Source: Chionis minor
Taxonomy: Eukaryota > Chordata > Aves > Charadriiformes > Chionididae
Assembly (NCBI GenBank): GCA_013398295.1
Contig: VZSF01003935.1
Location: 21,624-85,623, forward strand
Length of the DNA: 64,000 nucleotides
Reading direction: 5' to 3'
Shown here in pieces: positions 1 to 12,378 of the stretch (within the stretch, counting starts at the first letter, position 1; every line of letters begins with the position of its first letter). The translations under genes and the position numbers were made by a program. The notes below the pieces were generated by a model. The model was not told the DNA's origin, did no database searches, and saw only the letters and a program-made list of their open reading frames with translations.

Positions 1-1764
1 TTTGTCTGATATCTCTAGAATAACATATAGAAGGAAGAAGCTGCCCTGCTGCCCTCATCAACCTAGTTTTCTTTCAGCATAAAGATGATCTGTTCTTATT
101 TAAAATTACTTTGACCTAAAATGTTTCTTTTCTCTCAATGTGCTGCAGCCAGAAGCCTTAAAAACCCAATTTCCGCTCTTACTATGTTACCTCCCTTCAT
201 GATTCCCACAGAGACAGAAAATATTCTGGATTAGCACTTTTCCAGCTCTTTGTGTGTCTCTAAGAGGAGAGGGCTTGTACGAAGCTGTGAAACTTCCTTG
301 GCAGCAGGATGGAGAGGTCAGACTTGAGCGCACTTGAACCTGAGACCACAAAAGGAGGAAAATTGCAGAACTGAAGGATTGTTCTTGGGAATTGCCTCCA
401 CCCATCCCTCAAGAACTACAGTCCTGTGCAAGTATCCTGGCTGGTCACAGCTGCAGAGCTGACAAATCAAGAAAAAGATGTCTAGGTTCTCCTGAAGGTG
501 AAATAAACAGCGCTCAGTTTCGCCAGGAGTCGATCACAGCCACCGTGTCCGACTGAGCACAGGGGCCACTTCTCTCCTGGGACGGCCGAGGGCATTCGCT
601 GCGTTCCCCCAACCCAAATGGTCCTGACCACAGCCTGAGCTGGAGGGGCAATGCAAGAGAAGAGGAGGAGCCAGGCTAGGCAATGATTTCTCCTCCAGTC
701 GTCTTCACACCAATTTTACTCATCTGCTCTCTTTTGCTTAGCACATGGTCTCGCAGCACAGAGAACAAATTTAATGCCACAACAGAAAATGCTAGTTATT
801 CATTTCCACCAGGCACTACATCTATGCTTCTTTCTTGCGGAGTTACTTATTTTTAGTACACTTCTGTTTCTCTTACAAGGCAGGTAGATAATTGTTATCT
901 ATGTCTCTATAATTGCAACAAAGGCTCATTAATCAATACAAAGCTGGGCAGAAATTTCCTGATGAAACCCTGTTTTAGTTGACACCTGGGCTCCTGAATG
1001 GCTGTGAGACAAACCTAATTACCTCCTTGGCTAACAGAAACCACACGCCTTGAAAATGAAAAGCTCCTTTTTAGATGAGGCCATTTTAGTGATGGAAGCT
1101 GGTGAGCTGTGATGAAAGACCCAGACACAACACTTTAGACCACATCTTGATGCCTTTACAGGAAGCAAAGCATGGCTTAAGCAGTTAGCATTTTTAAGCC
1201 AAAGAATTTGCCCAGAGTTGCTAGAAAAATACCAGATGGGGAAGGTTCATACTTGAGAGCTGTTTGATGATATTGATAATAGACACGGGAATCTTATATT
1301 ACTTTTATAAGCATGGGATGCCTGGAAGAATAGTGCACACATCACACACTAAGCTGGAGATTTGGGGGTCACGGCACTAACAGGGCAGTGAAGCTGAAGT
1401 CCCTACTGCAGTCACAAGTTTGCATTTTCTCCTTTTCCCACTTTGTTCCCACAAGGGTGCTGGCTCTTGTTATTCATCCTCTGGACACACAGGCTGGTCC
1501 CTGGTTCACATCCAGGACCCCAACTGCTGCTCCTGCCCAGGACTCAGTCCGGTGCATCCACCTGCCAGGCCCCTACTTCCAAAACACCCCTGAGATATCT
1601 CAGGGCCACTGTAGCATCAATATTCCAAGTCCAGTTGGGTTTATGCCCAGAATGTCATAGCCAAAGCCATTGGTGGAGGCAGCACTTTCACCCCAGTCCA
1701 TACTGTATAAAAAGACAAGAGAGCAAGAAAGCTTTTTTCCATCCACTTTGCAGACCAAAGGCAG
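1..1764. other. Non-coding stretch, no gene recognised
   Basis: No repeat family or coding exon is recognised here. The sequence is mixed AT- and GC-moderate DNA without long open frames until about 1.4 kb. The frames that open from 1388 and 1443 run into the CR1 element downstream and show no protein domain of their own. It reads like ordinary intergenic or intronic vertebrate DNA. Confidence 0.6.
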
Positions 1765-2507
1765 ACGCCTCTGCCCATCTGGGCAAGCAACAATTGCAGG
1801 CTGACCTGCTGGAAAGCAGCTCTGTGGAAAGGGACCTGGGAGTCCTGGTGGCCAACAGGATGCCCATGAGGCAGCAATGTGCCCTTGTGGCCAAGAAAGC
1901 CAATGGCATCCTGGGGTGCATTGAAAAGATCATGGCCAGCAGGTGGAGGGAGGTCATCCTCCCCCTCTGCTCTGCCCTGGGGAGGGGCAGCTGGAGTCCT
2001 GTGTCCAGTGCTGGGCTCCCCACTTCAAGAAGGACAGGGAGCTGCTGGAGAGGGGCCAGCAGAGGGCTACGAAGATGGTCAAGGGACTGGAGCACCTCTT
2101 TGATGAGGAAAGGCTGAGGGACCTGGCTCTGTTCAGCCTGGAGAAGAGCAGGCTGAGGGGGGATCTCATCAATGCTCAGCGATATCTACAGGGCGGGTGG
2201 CAGGAGGACAGGGCCAGAATCTTTTCAGTGGCGCCCAGTGACAGGACAAGGGGCAACTGGCACAAACTGGACCATAGGAAGTTCCACCTGAACATGAGGA
2301 GGAACTTCTTTCCTTGGAGGGTGGCAGAGCCCTGGCACAGGCTGCCCAGAGAGGTGGAGTCTCCCACTCTGGAGACATTCCCAACCCGCCTGGACGCCAT
2401 CCTGTGCCACCTGCTCTGGGTGACCCTGCTCTGGCAGGGGTTTGGACCAGATGATCTCCAGAGGTCCCTGCCAACCCCAGGGATTCTGGGATTTTGTGAT
2501 TCTGTGA
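1765..2507 (+). mobile_element. CR1 LINE, 5'-truncated, plus strand
   Basis: This is the 3' part of a chicken-repeat-1 (CR1) non-LTR retrotransposon. It runs from a region matching the C-terminal part of CR1 ORF2 into the 3' tail, which ends in repeated ATTCTGTGA-like units at about 2483-2507. Translated pieces match the conserved CR1 ORF2 C-terminus: a stretch containing FKKDRELLERGQQRATKM, then SLEKSRLRGDLI, then the RLPREV motif about 150 codons later. The frame changes at least once and stops occur, so the copy is dead. The 5' edge is approximate; clear similarity begins by about 1803 (ACCTGCTGGAAAGCAGC). As is usual for CR1, no target duplication is seen. The 3' end differs from the other copies here, suggesting a separate and probably older subfamily. 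Confidence 0.92.
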
Positions 2508-2643
2508 CAACCAGGAACCATACTCAGCTCTGGCAGCTAGCTCCTGCATTTACCATGAGACGGCCCACCCTCTCCAGGGGAAAGCTTTCAATAAACACGG
2601 GTTTCTTTCAGAACGGAAGACCTTTTGCCTCAGTCATTTAACA
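2508..2643 (+). other. Possible LTR-like or transcript 3'-end fragment
   Basis: Directly after the CR1 tail there is an AATAAA hexamer at 2590-2595, followed by a T-rich segment, a C/T-rich stretch and a TTTAACA end near 2643. This order resembles the R-U5 part of a retroviral LTR or an ordinary polyadenylation site. No matching 5' TG end, no partner LTR and no target duplication were found, so this remains a weak suggestion. It could equally be single-copy DNA. Confidence 0.15.
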
Positions 2644-5600
2644 AACTGGCAGCTAAATGCAGTCACACACATTGGGGTGTAAGTCGTTTGCTGTTGTTCT
2701 AGCTTATTTTCAGCAAACAAGTAAAGTGTACTTCATTATTGCCGAAAATTAAAATGAAGCTGGGTTAGAAAAGCAACCAAATGTTTGCTTGATTTTCTTT
2801 AAAGAACAGTCATCATGGCCAAGCAGTAGCTTCTTAGAGCTAATGATTCCTATTTTTGCCTGCAAGTTTGTCTGTCTCCTTTCTGATGGAGACGGGATTT
2901 AACTCGCGGCAGAGTGAAGTCCGATTGCCACTTTTAAAACTGCTATTTAAAAGGGATATATATTCCAGCAGAGTGTCAGCCAGTTAGTTAAATTGTGCTG
3001 CATTTTGTATGAGCACAAGACAGTTTCGTAGTGCTTCTTATTCAAAAGTACTACAGGCAGAGTGCGGATATTTGTGCTGAGAGAGAGATTCAAGTCATAG
3101 CTTTAGAAGGGGTAAATCATTTGGAAACAGGGCAGAAAAGCCATAAGTTTTAGGCAAAAGAGTTAGGAATCCATACCAGAAGCCAACAGGCTCATGGGTT
3201 TGAGGAATTTTTGGTGATTTGATTATTTTACAACAAGGTGGAGAGTGGGACATAGGGAGGAAAGGGAAGAGTCAGGGCGAAGAAACCAGGTCTGTGGAGG
3301 GAAGAAAGTGCCAGTGCAGGACCCTGAGGCATCTCCCCTGGGGCAGAGATGAAACTTTGGGACACCTTGTCCCCAGCCGGAGACTTACAGAGCTGCTACT
3401 TCGCGATGGTGAAGGCACGAGCGCACCTTTGGAGGGCAGAGAGCAACGGAGCTGCGAAGCGGAGGTGAGCCAGTGAATTCACCCGTGTAACATAAACAAG
3501 CCTGAGTTCAAGGCAGACACAGCAGTTCCCAGCCAGAGCAGTGGGATCTGGAGTTTGATGCAGTTTGCTCTTTTGACACAATCATCCGATGATTCATTTC
3601 ATGTGCATTACCTAATACAGATCACTGCAAAGCCTTGATTCATTGATCTAGACAAAAGAAATGAAGGAGCTGAGCCATAGGAAGAGATGCACACTTGTTT
3701 GTCCTCTGCAGAGCAATGACACGTGGGGACTCATTAGATACGCATGTAGAAAACGGAAGTGATGGGAAGAAGAAGGTGAAGAAAGAGCTCCAAGAAATGC
3801 ATTCATTGGAAGCCCAAGCGAAATATAGGTCATTGTAAGCACATAAACCAGAGAAGCAGGGATAAATCAATATTATACCATTGATTTCAACGGAGGTGCA
3901 ACAGCTCTGGAGAGCTGATAGCTGACTGAGGAGACTATGGAGAGCCTGCACCTTCCAGATGTTTTCTTTAGTTGATAAAACAGGAAAAGCAGAGAAGAAA
4001 GGAAAGTGCTTTGCTCACTTCCCAAACTCAGCTCCGAGCTTGAATCCTGTCAACAGCAAATCTTCACCAAGGAAAGCCTTTGAGAGCGGAGCGAGAGCAG
4101 AGACGGTGGTGCAGAGGAGCAGGCAAGAGCACCTAAGGCTGGGCTGCTGAAATGCCTCCATCCAGACCCCATGAAAGAAAAGCACTGGAGGTTGGAAAGA
4201 CATCAGAAACTGCCTGATACTCCTCCTTCTGCAGGACAGGGGCTCTCCCTGGCTCAGCTCTGCAGAAGGTGTGGTTTGGGGCTGGGATGCAGAGTCCATC
4301 TTCACACCCTCTAGTATTTCCAAAAAAGAGTTATCCTGATGGAACCTTTACAATTATAGGGACGGTGAAAATTTCACATAGACCACCCCCCAAGGGCTGC
4401 ATAAACCTTAAGACTTCAACAAAGGTAGGAAATAAGGATATCTGGTGCTGAGACCACCTAGAGTCCTCTGTCAAAGGGCCTGGCAGTTTTCTCATGCGTT
4501 CCCTCAAGACACATACAGCTGTCAGGACCATGACCTTCTCAACAGACTGGCGATTCCTAATGACTGTGGTGCAAGCAGCAAAGATGAAGGTGTGATGGAT
4601 AAGCCATGTCACAGATTGTAAAGTATCCTTCATGTTTGTTGGAGGACAGGGGTCAGATCAATACGCCTCTGTAATATACTCTCTGACCGATTTCAAAGGG
4701 TGGCAAATGAAACTCACAACAGACAACTGTAAAAGAACAAGTTAAATGCACTTGGAGTACCGCGTTACTTACCCATACACCCATGGAAGCCAAGTACCAA
4801 AATAAGGTGTCACTGTGATGGAGTGTGTGCAAGACAGAGTTTCTATTCGCCACAAAGAACGCCCTTCAGAAAAATCACTAGTACTCCTATGATCACTAAA
4901 GTTAAGCACTTCTGTTCGTCTTGGCCTTCTTTTTGCGTTAGGAAATAACTATGAAAAACAACCTGAGCAAGCCAGCTAATAATTATACCATCACAGTATA
5001 TCGATTCTTCACATCCATAGGAGAAACCACAGTCGGCTGCAGTAGCTCTCTGAATGAGGTATCACTTAAGTCTTAGGACAGCAGCTGGCTGAGGTTTCCA
5101 TATCCTTCTCCATGCTCTCAGGAAATTGTGCCGCAGAAGCTAGTGAAACACTGTTGTAAGATAATAACAGGGTCTTCTCCCCACCCTAGAACTGTCGCGT
5201 TCCACTCAATAAGGAGCAAAGCGGGGAAAAGATAAGGACAAAACAGCAGCTGTCAGATGTTCCTGAGGCACCATAATTATGAAAATATTATTTCATGTTT
5301 TGCAATAGTATTTTCCACGAGAGAGACACTTGCTCAGAGCTTTAAAATCTCATCATATTACAAGAATTTGTGAACATGAGGCACTCCAGGAGATAGACGA
5401 ATAAATAAGACTCTCCATAACTTTACATCTTAAATATCTTTCTCACTCCTCTCTCATGTGGCTATGGAACATTAGAAGGGGAGCATCATTACACACGGAA
5501 AAGCACCTATACAATGTAGCTATTTGTGCTCTGCCTCTTCCTTATCATTTCTCTTTTGTGACATCTGGAGATGTCTGTTACGCACAGAAAACAGTATTCT

Positions 5601-8600
5601 CCATTACCCAACAAACGAAAATACCCATGACTTCCAAATTACAACCAGATCACGCCGAGGAGTCAGAAAGAGCTTATTTAGGCTAGCTGACAGCCCATTT
5701 GTCCTTTCCCAAGCCTGCCATGTTGCCTGCGTGGAGCACAAGAAAGCTGATAGCAGCCTAATGACACCTAACACGTACGCTTAACCGCTGCACGCAACGG
5801 ATTCGATGTGCCAAAGAAGAGACTTAAAATACCGCGTGCACCAGCATCCGCAGCCTCCACCCAACCCAACGGCCAGGCAACACAGTCTGCACTGTCATCT
5901 GCAAGTAACTCCTAGAAATAAACACCCTGGTCATCACACACCATGCCCTACCTGTTTCTTGACGGGGTAACATCACCACAGGGTCAGCCGAGGTAGCCAA
6001 GAGCACAAGCGAGCAGCCCAGGCGGGTGCCCTCCATACGGTCATGGAGGGAAAGGGACATCCTGGGGCCAGCTGCCTGTCCTGATTGTGGCTACACCCAT
6101 GGATAGAGCCCAGGTGGAGCCTCTTCTCACCAGCCTTATCAGGCCTGTTTGTGGCAAGAGGCACAATGGCAAGATAATGAGAGTGACACAATTAGAAATA
6201 ATTAGCTGAGTGGGAAATTCCCAGGCAATTAATGGTAAGAGGTAAGGACTGCGCGATAACAAGCCGAGACCGTGTTTAACTGTTCTCAGCTCATCCTGTT
6301 TCCAGTAACAAGAAGGCAAAGGAACAAATTGTTTTTTCATTAAAAATAATTGGACAACAAGTATTGTACCAGCTGCGGGAACCTGAGAGGGGAATTGGAC
6401 TCCCATTCCTCTGGACAACACAAAAAAAATGCCCTGAAGTGGCTCTTCCCACACTATAGGGAAGAGGTGTTCGGAGCAGTGGGCTGCCTTCGGCTGCCTG
6501 CGACTCCCCCTGCCTGCAGCTGCCTGCAGAGGAAGGGCACGGATGCCACCGCAGCCCAAGTCAGGAATAGGATTTTGACCCTACTGACTTGTATTACAAA
6601 GCTGTAAAAAGATGGCCAACCTGGTGGCAAAATACATCAACCACATCCCTAGCAACAGTGCAAACATATGTTTGGCGAAAGATTCCTGAAAGCTCCTGAA
6701 GAGCTTTCTTCAGGCCCTTTTGCAGGAGTTACATCCAACTGTTTGGACCCTAGCAGAGCCTCGGCAGCCTTCGGGCGTCTGGTCACCACTAACAGACCTC
6801 TGGGATCATCAGCTAAAGCAAGAAGTGCTGCCTCGGAATTGCTTGACATTGGTGTCTTCATGGCGTTCGTCATCACGACTGAAGAAGTAAATGTCTGTCA
6901 AAATATCCAAGTATCTCACCGGATAATTCACACATGGAGAGAGAGAGTAAATTCATCAAATAAATTGTCTGCAAGGGACAGTTTCCCTCAAGCATGGGTA
7001 GAAAAAGCTGCTGGAAACAGAGAACAAAGTGTCAGCATCTCACTTTGAGATGTGAAACCAGAGCTGACAACGCCGTGATTTATGGAGAACCATGGCCTAT
7101 TTGGGGAGAGAGCAGTTTCCAGGGGCTGTGCCAGCAGAGGTGAAAACACGGGACTCGGCTCTGCTCACCATCCAATTGCAAGGGCTAATATTTTATAAGT
7201 GTAAGAGATAGGCAATGACCTTCCCCTTCAGAGTCTAAAATTGTTTCTGGGTTGAGCCTTTTAAAAACAAAAAGGTATATATTTGTCTGAGTACAATATG
7301 GCTAAGATCTTATCTATAAGCTCGTAATTCACTGGGAGAAGACCTGGGTGAAAAGATTTAAGAGCACTGCTCGCCTTGTATGAGCCTGCGCTTAGAAATA
7401 CTCATTTAGGAGCTCAGGGTTCACCTTGACCTAGAATGTACAACCACGATAACAAGAGATTGAATACTAGGCTGCTCCAGTGCTACACAGCATGCTTTCC
7501 CCTTGGATGATTGTGTTGAATAAAGATATGTCGAAGCATCCCACTTGCGTGGCATATTCCTGAAAATTATAGCCATTTCCCAAACTCACTAGCATCTCCT
7601 CCAAGCTACGACTGTGCTATCAACATGGGGTCTGGTGAAGTCTGACTTTAATGGCATAGTCCTGGGGACAAGACTCCCGTGAAGATGTTAGCCTTGTCAC
7701 TGCATCCTATATTTTGTGACAACCTGTTGTATTAACCAGCCATTTCCTTTGCCAGTGTGGTTTATTCCCAGCTGGGGTCATGGTGCCTTGACATCGCTGA
7801 AGCAAAGCAAACCTCATCGAGCTGTGATTTTAGTCCGTCAGCACTGGGGGAGGACCTCAGTGTGAAGAGGTCACAAATCCCACCTGAGGCTTCTTCCAGC
7901 TATGGACGTCCAGAGATTCATATTGGCTAATGTGGCGTGGGATATGAGGAACATTCAGATGCCATGATTTCACTGAAGGAAACTTATGATCCTGAGTTAC
8001 CTACATGGTTGGATGTCATCTGCACAGAAACATGGATGCTGGACTAGCACAAAAATGCCATTCTGGCTGGCTAAAGTGTGCTGCTGCAGCAGATACAGGT
8101 GTTCCTGGGTCAGCTGGTGTCCTTGTAGGAAGGAAGGAAGAGGAGCGTTTCAGCAGCCTCTGACTCCTCAAAGGTGAGAGTCAAAAATCCCATGGATGGC
8201 TCTTTATGCTTGGCTGCTGTTGGAGAACTCACAGAAGGATTTTAAAACCTCAGATTATCCCACAAGCTTCTTGTTGCAATAGCAGTTTTGGTCCCAACCT
8301 CTCTCCTGTCCTGTTCTCTGCAGCTTCAGTTCTTGAGCGAAGAAAGCTGCCTATGGAACATCATGGTAGAAAAGGTGCAAATCTTCTTCTGGCTCTGCAG
8401 AAGGGATTTCTGTTCGGGTCAGCTGGGATGTATCAAGTGCCATGTCAGGGTGGATGGCAAGATATCAGTGCTGGGGGACTTTGTGGTGGACAAGAGCAGT
8501 AGGAGTTCACATGCCATCACACATCATGATGACTAAGGGCAGAGTAGTTCAAAATCAAGGTGGGGGGGGAACCCAAATATTCACAGACCGTGGAAAGTAT

Positions 8601-10458
8601 ATAGAAACCAAGGGATATCATGGTGCTCCTGGTAAGATGGTGAGGACGAGCAACACCTCAAAACGTGGGGGGCCGAAAATGGATTTGGCCGCAGCATGTT
8701 GTGCCACCAGGTATGTAGGGTGTCGTGTGGCCCTGCTGGCTGGTGGCAGGCTCCCGCAGTGGCCTGTCCATGGGGCATTTGTGGGACGTGCTCCAGCAAG
8801 GCGGCAGAGGGTTGTCCTGTCCAGACCCCGACACTCCTTCTTTTGACCTCACTCTGAGAGGAAGATGGAAGATCTGGCACTTAGATATTTACAAACCAGC
8901 TGAGAAACAGTATCACTGTTTCTGGTTCCTTAATCACTTAAGTGGTGACAAGAGTTAATGGTCCCTGAAGCTTTCCTAGCAAATGTTCCTTGACATGCCA
9001 TTTTCTGCACATCTCAATGATAGATAGGGAGCGAGAAGTCGCTTTATGACAAGCCTTCTCAATTATTTAATAAGGCAGATTCTAATAACTTGGGGAAGTC
9101 CCCTAGAGAAATGAAAGAATAAATACAGTTTCCCTTTTATTCTGTGAGTAGCTGGAGAGGAAAATGGATTGTCCCCTCTCCCGTTGCCTGTCAGGTTTGT
9201 TTCTGGGACAGTGGTTTTCTGTATTTCCGTCTCCATATTTCTGGCTTTTGAACTGCAAGTGAAAACAGTAAATTAAAATGATTTTTTTTTCCTATAACCA
9301 TAGTCAAGAAAAGTTGCTGTTTTTTTGCGAGCAGGAAGAGGGCTGTAAATAAGGCAAAATGCTGGACCATGAGGGAGGCGTGTTTAGCAACTCTGATGGA
9401 CAATTCCTTCCTTTTGGCATCTCTTTGGATTGTAACTTATTTTTGGGTGAGGATCACTGCAGAGGGTCTGTAAGGCTCTGAGCACCACGCGACCTGCCAG
9501 GTGTAAGCTCTTCTCTCCATTGAATTATGCAGAACTGGGCAAACTGGGTTAGCACTGTAATGTTCCATAGTCTTCTCATGTAAAACCACAGACTTGCACC
9601 AGCAGTACAGCCTGCTTTCTCTCGCCCACTACGCTGCACCAAAAAACAACGCCGGATATGGTAGAAGTACTCGGGCACCTCTTTAAGTCGTGCAAGTCTT
9701 TATGCAGCTACATAACAAGAGATCTGCTCATTTGTGCTGGGAGCAGCCATCAGATTTGGGCCAGGGCAATTACACTGCTAGAAATTCACGTTTTTCTATC
9801 CTTTATTTCTCTTCTCGTTCACTTTGGAGTGGGATCCAATTTACAGCAGAGCCTCTTTGCATTACAAACATACATGCATGCGCACGGTAGAGAAAGTAGA
9901 CTGTGATATATGCTGGTCTCGGTCCAACATATCTGTAATATCCCTCTATATCTCTTGAAAGAAACACCAAGCTGGGCATGCCAAAAGCAGAAAACATAAA
10001 TCTGAGTGTAACAGGAAGTCACTTGCATTAAGCCAAGGACACCTTCAGCCTGTTCCTGATGCCCGTCCAAAAGCCAGTTGCTGCCCAGCCTTCCTCTGCC
10101 TATTTAGCAAATAGGAACAGGAGCCGGGAGCGTTAAATGGTTAATCCAGACTGTTTGTTGAAGATATGTCTCCACAAATGTTATACCATCTGCTGCTCTG
10201 TGAAAGCTGGAGGAGTGGGTGCTGTATTTTCATAACAATACGCCCTTCTACTCTCATTGATTAATAACATGAAGCTATTTTGCCTTTGTTCTTTTGTATT
10301 TTAAAATATTTGTCTGAAGGCTTTTCAATGCGAAATCCAGTAATTATCTTAAGAGCTGAGTCAATAGGTTCTTCGGGCAGAGAAATTACACATTAAACTG
10401 AACAGTAAAAAGCCCAGTGAAAAACATCTCTGCACCAGGCCCAAGATCACCCAAGTCC

Positions 10459-10472
10459 TTTTTTTTTTTTTT
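10459..10472. repeat. Poly(T) run, 14 bases
   Basis: An uninterrupted run of 14 T. No retrogene or retroposon body is visible next to it, so it is treated as a simple homopolymer. Confidence 0.9.
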
Positions 10473-12310
10473 GCCCTGGTACAATTATCCCCATGAGCCT
10501 TTTACCAGACACTGTTTAGAAGCAAGAAGGGCTGGATGAGGAGTTGCTACAGAAAACCAGGTGCACAGTTGGCTCATGTCCACCCTAAATCATGGGAAGT
10601 TGGTTTACACCATCCCAGCGCCCACACTGAGGCCATGGCCACACCAAATCAAGGTGGGTACGTTGCCCTCAGCCAATACCTTGAACCTGCTCCAGGAGGG
10701 ACAGAAGAGACCCGCTGCTTCGCACCCCTCCAACTCCTGCCCAAACACTCCCTTTCCCACCCCACTGTCTTCCCACAGCAGCTGGGGGACCTGCTGGAAA
10801 GCCTGGAGCCATGGGGCACAAAGGGACCTGAAAACATTGACCTTCACGCCTCCTCCTTGGGCTGGTGGCTGCAGAGTTGCCCTCCCATGAAAGTGATGCC
10901 GGGGAAGGAAAAGCTGCAGAGGCAAAAAAGGCATATGCGCCAAAAACAGGAGATATTGGATATCACCTACTTCCAGTGGTCCCCAGCCAACAAGGGAATG
11001 AAAACTCCTAAATTCAGTTATAGTTAAAAAAAATTTAAAAAATTTTAAAAAAGGGGGAAAAAAAGTCATTCCTGATATTAACTGAACTGAGAGTCAATCT
11101 ACGTAATGCTGTGTGCTCGCCAGTGTGTTAACACCAGCTCCCCTTTAGCTATCAATAAATGTAATGTGAGTGAGAGATTTAAACCTAACTGCAGACGCTT
11201 CGGTGTCAAACGCAAAAATCCCTCTTTAATTTAATATCTAGAAGACCCAGCTCATCGAGGCAGAGCCTTTTTAGTTCCAGCGGATGAACAGCTCATGAAC
11301 AGGGAGCACAGCTAAAAATATGCAACTGGAAGATGATTTAAATAGTGCAGTTTATAGTGGATACAATTAATAGGCAATTTCTCATAAAGTTCCCTAGAAA
11401 ATGTAATTTTTTTTCCTGCAGGAAGCTTTATTTCACCAAGTGGCTCCAGTTTCATGCTGGAAAACCAAATGAAATGCTTTCACCCTTCCGAACGTTTTTC
11501 AGCAGCCGTGAAAGGTAGAAGTTTAATTTCAATGAGAGCAGAGTTTACCTCACAATCGCCCTGCGCACCAGCAGGGCTTGGAAGGAGAAACTTCAAACAC
11601 TGGGAAACCTGTGACAAAATTAAGAGCCGCCCCCCCATCAGCATAACTCAAAATGTGTTTTCACCCCTTCGCACACAGCGCCGTTGGATTTAAAGCAGCG
11701 GGACCACCTCCAGCACCAAATTTGATCAACCTCTTGGTTTCCCATAAAAAAATATACATCCACCTGCCCCTCTTCAGCAGCCACCCACCATTTCCAGCCT
11801 CAGAAGAATTTCCCCTTTTCTTCAGAGTTTCATCTCCATCTTCTACCTGCTGTGTCGTGACAAAGCTTCCAAGTACAAACGAAGTGACCCTCATCAAGCA
11901 ATAAAGAAACAAATCTTCCAGCAGCTATTTCCTATCTGACAGTTGGTGCGCGAATGCTTCACTGGCTTTACTGTTTAGCCATGAAACCTTCATCATAAGT
12001 GTCATTTGGCTTTAACTTCGCAATAAGGTAATTATAGCACCGTGCTTATTAAAAACAGACTCCATCACGGCCGACGTTGACTGATGGCGGTTAGAGTTGG
12101 AACTTGACAGCCAAGTAGGATGAGCAAGTGCATCGGGGTGCTAACGACATTATATTGCAAATGCTGTTTATTTTCTGTCAGCTCTAAACTATGCAGTAAA
12201 TAACATATTATAAAAAAAAAAAAAGACCAAAAAAGAGAGAGATCCAGAAATAACATTAGGTTAAAATGGAACCATCAATTATCCCCCTTTCGTCAGCTTT
12301 TGGAAGATTT

Positions 12311-12378
12311 CTCTCTTTTTTTTTTTAATTTTTCTTTTTTTTTTTTATCTGCAAGCGTTTGTGCAGGGTTTTTTTTCT
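12311..12378. repeat. T-rich low-complexity tract
   Basis: Several T runs separated by short interruptions (A, C, GC). No adjacent retroposon is recognised. Confidence 0.8.

Noticed and set aside
1943..2641. 232-codon open frame
   Set aside because: It is the frame-shifted ORF2 C-terminus of a dead CR1 extended into flanking DNA, not a host gene.
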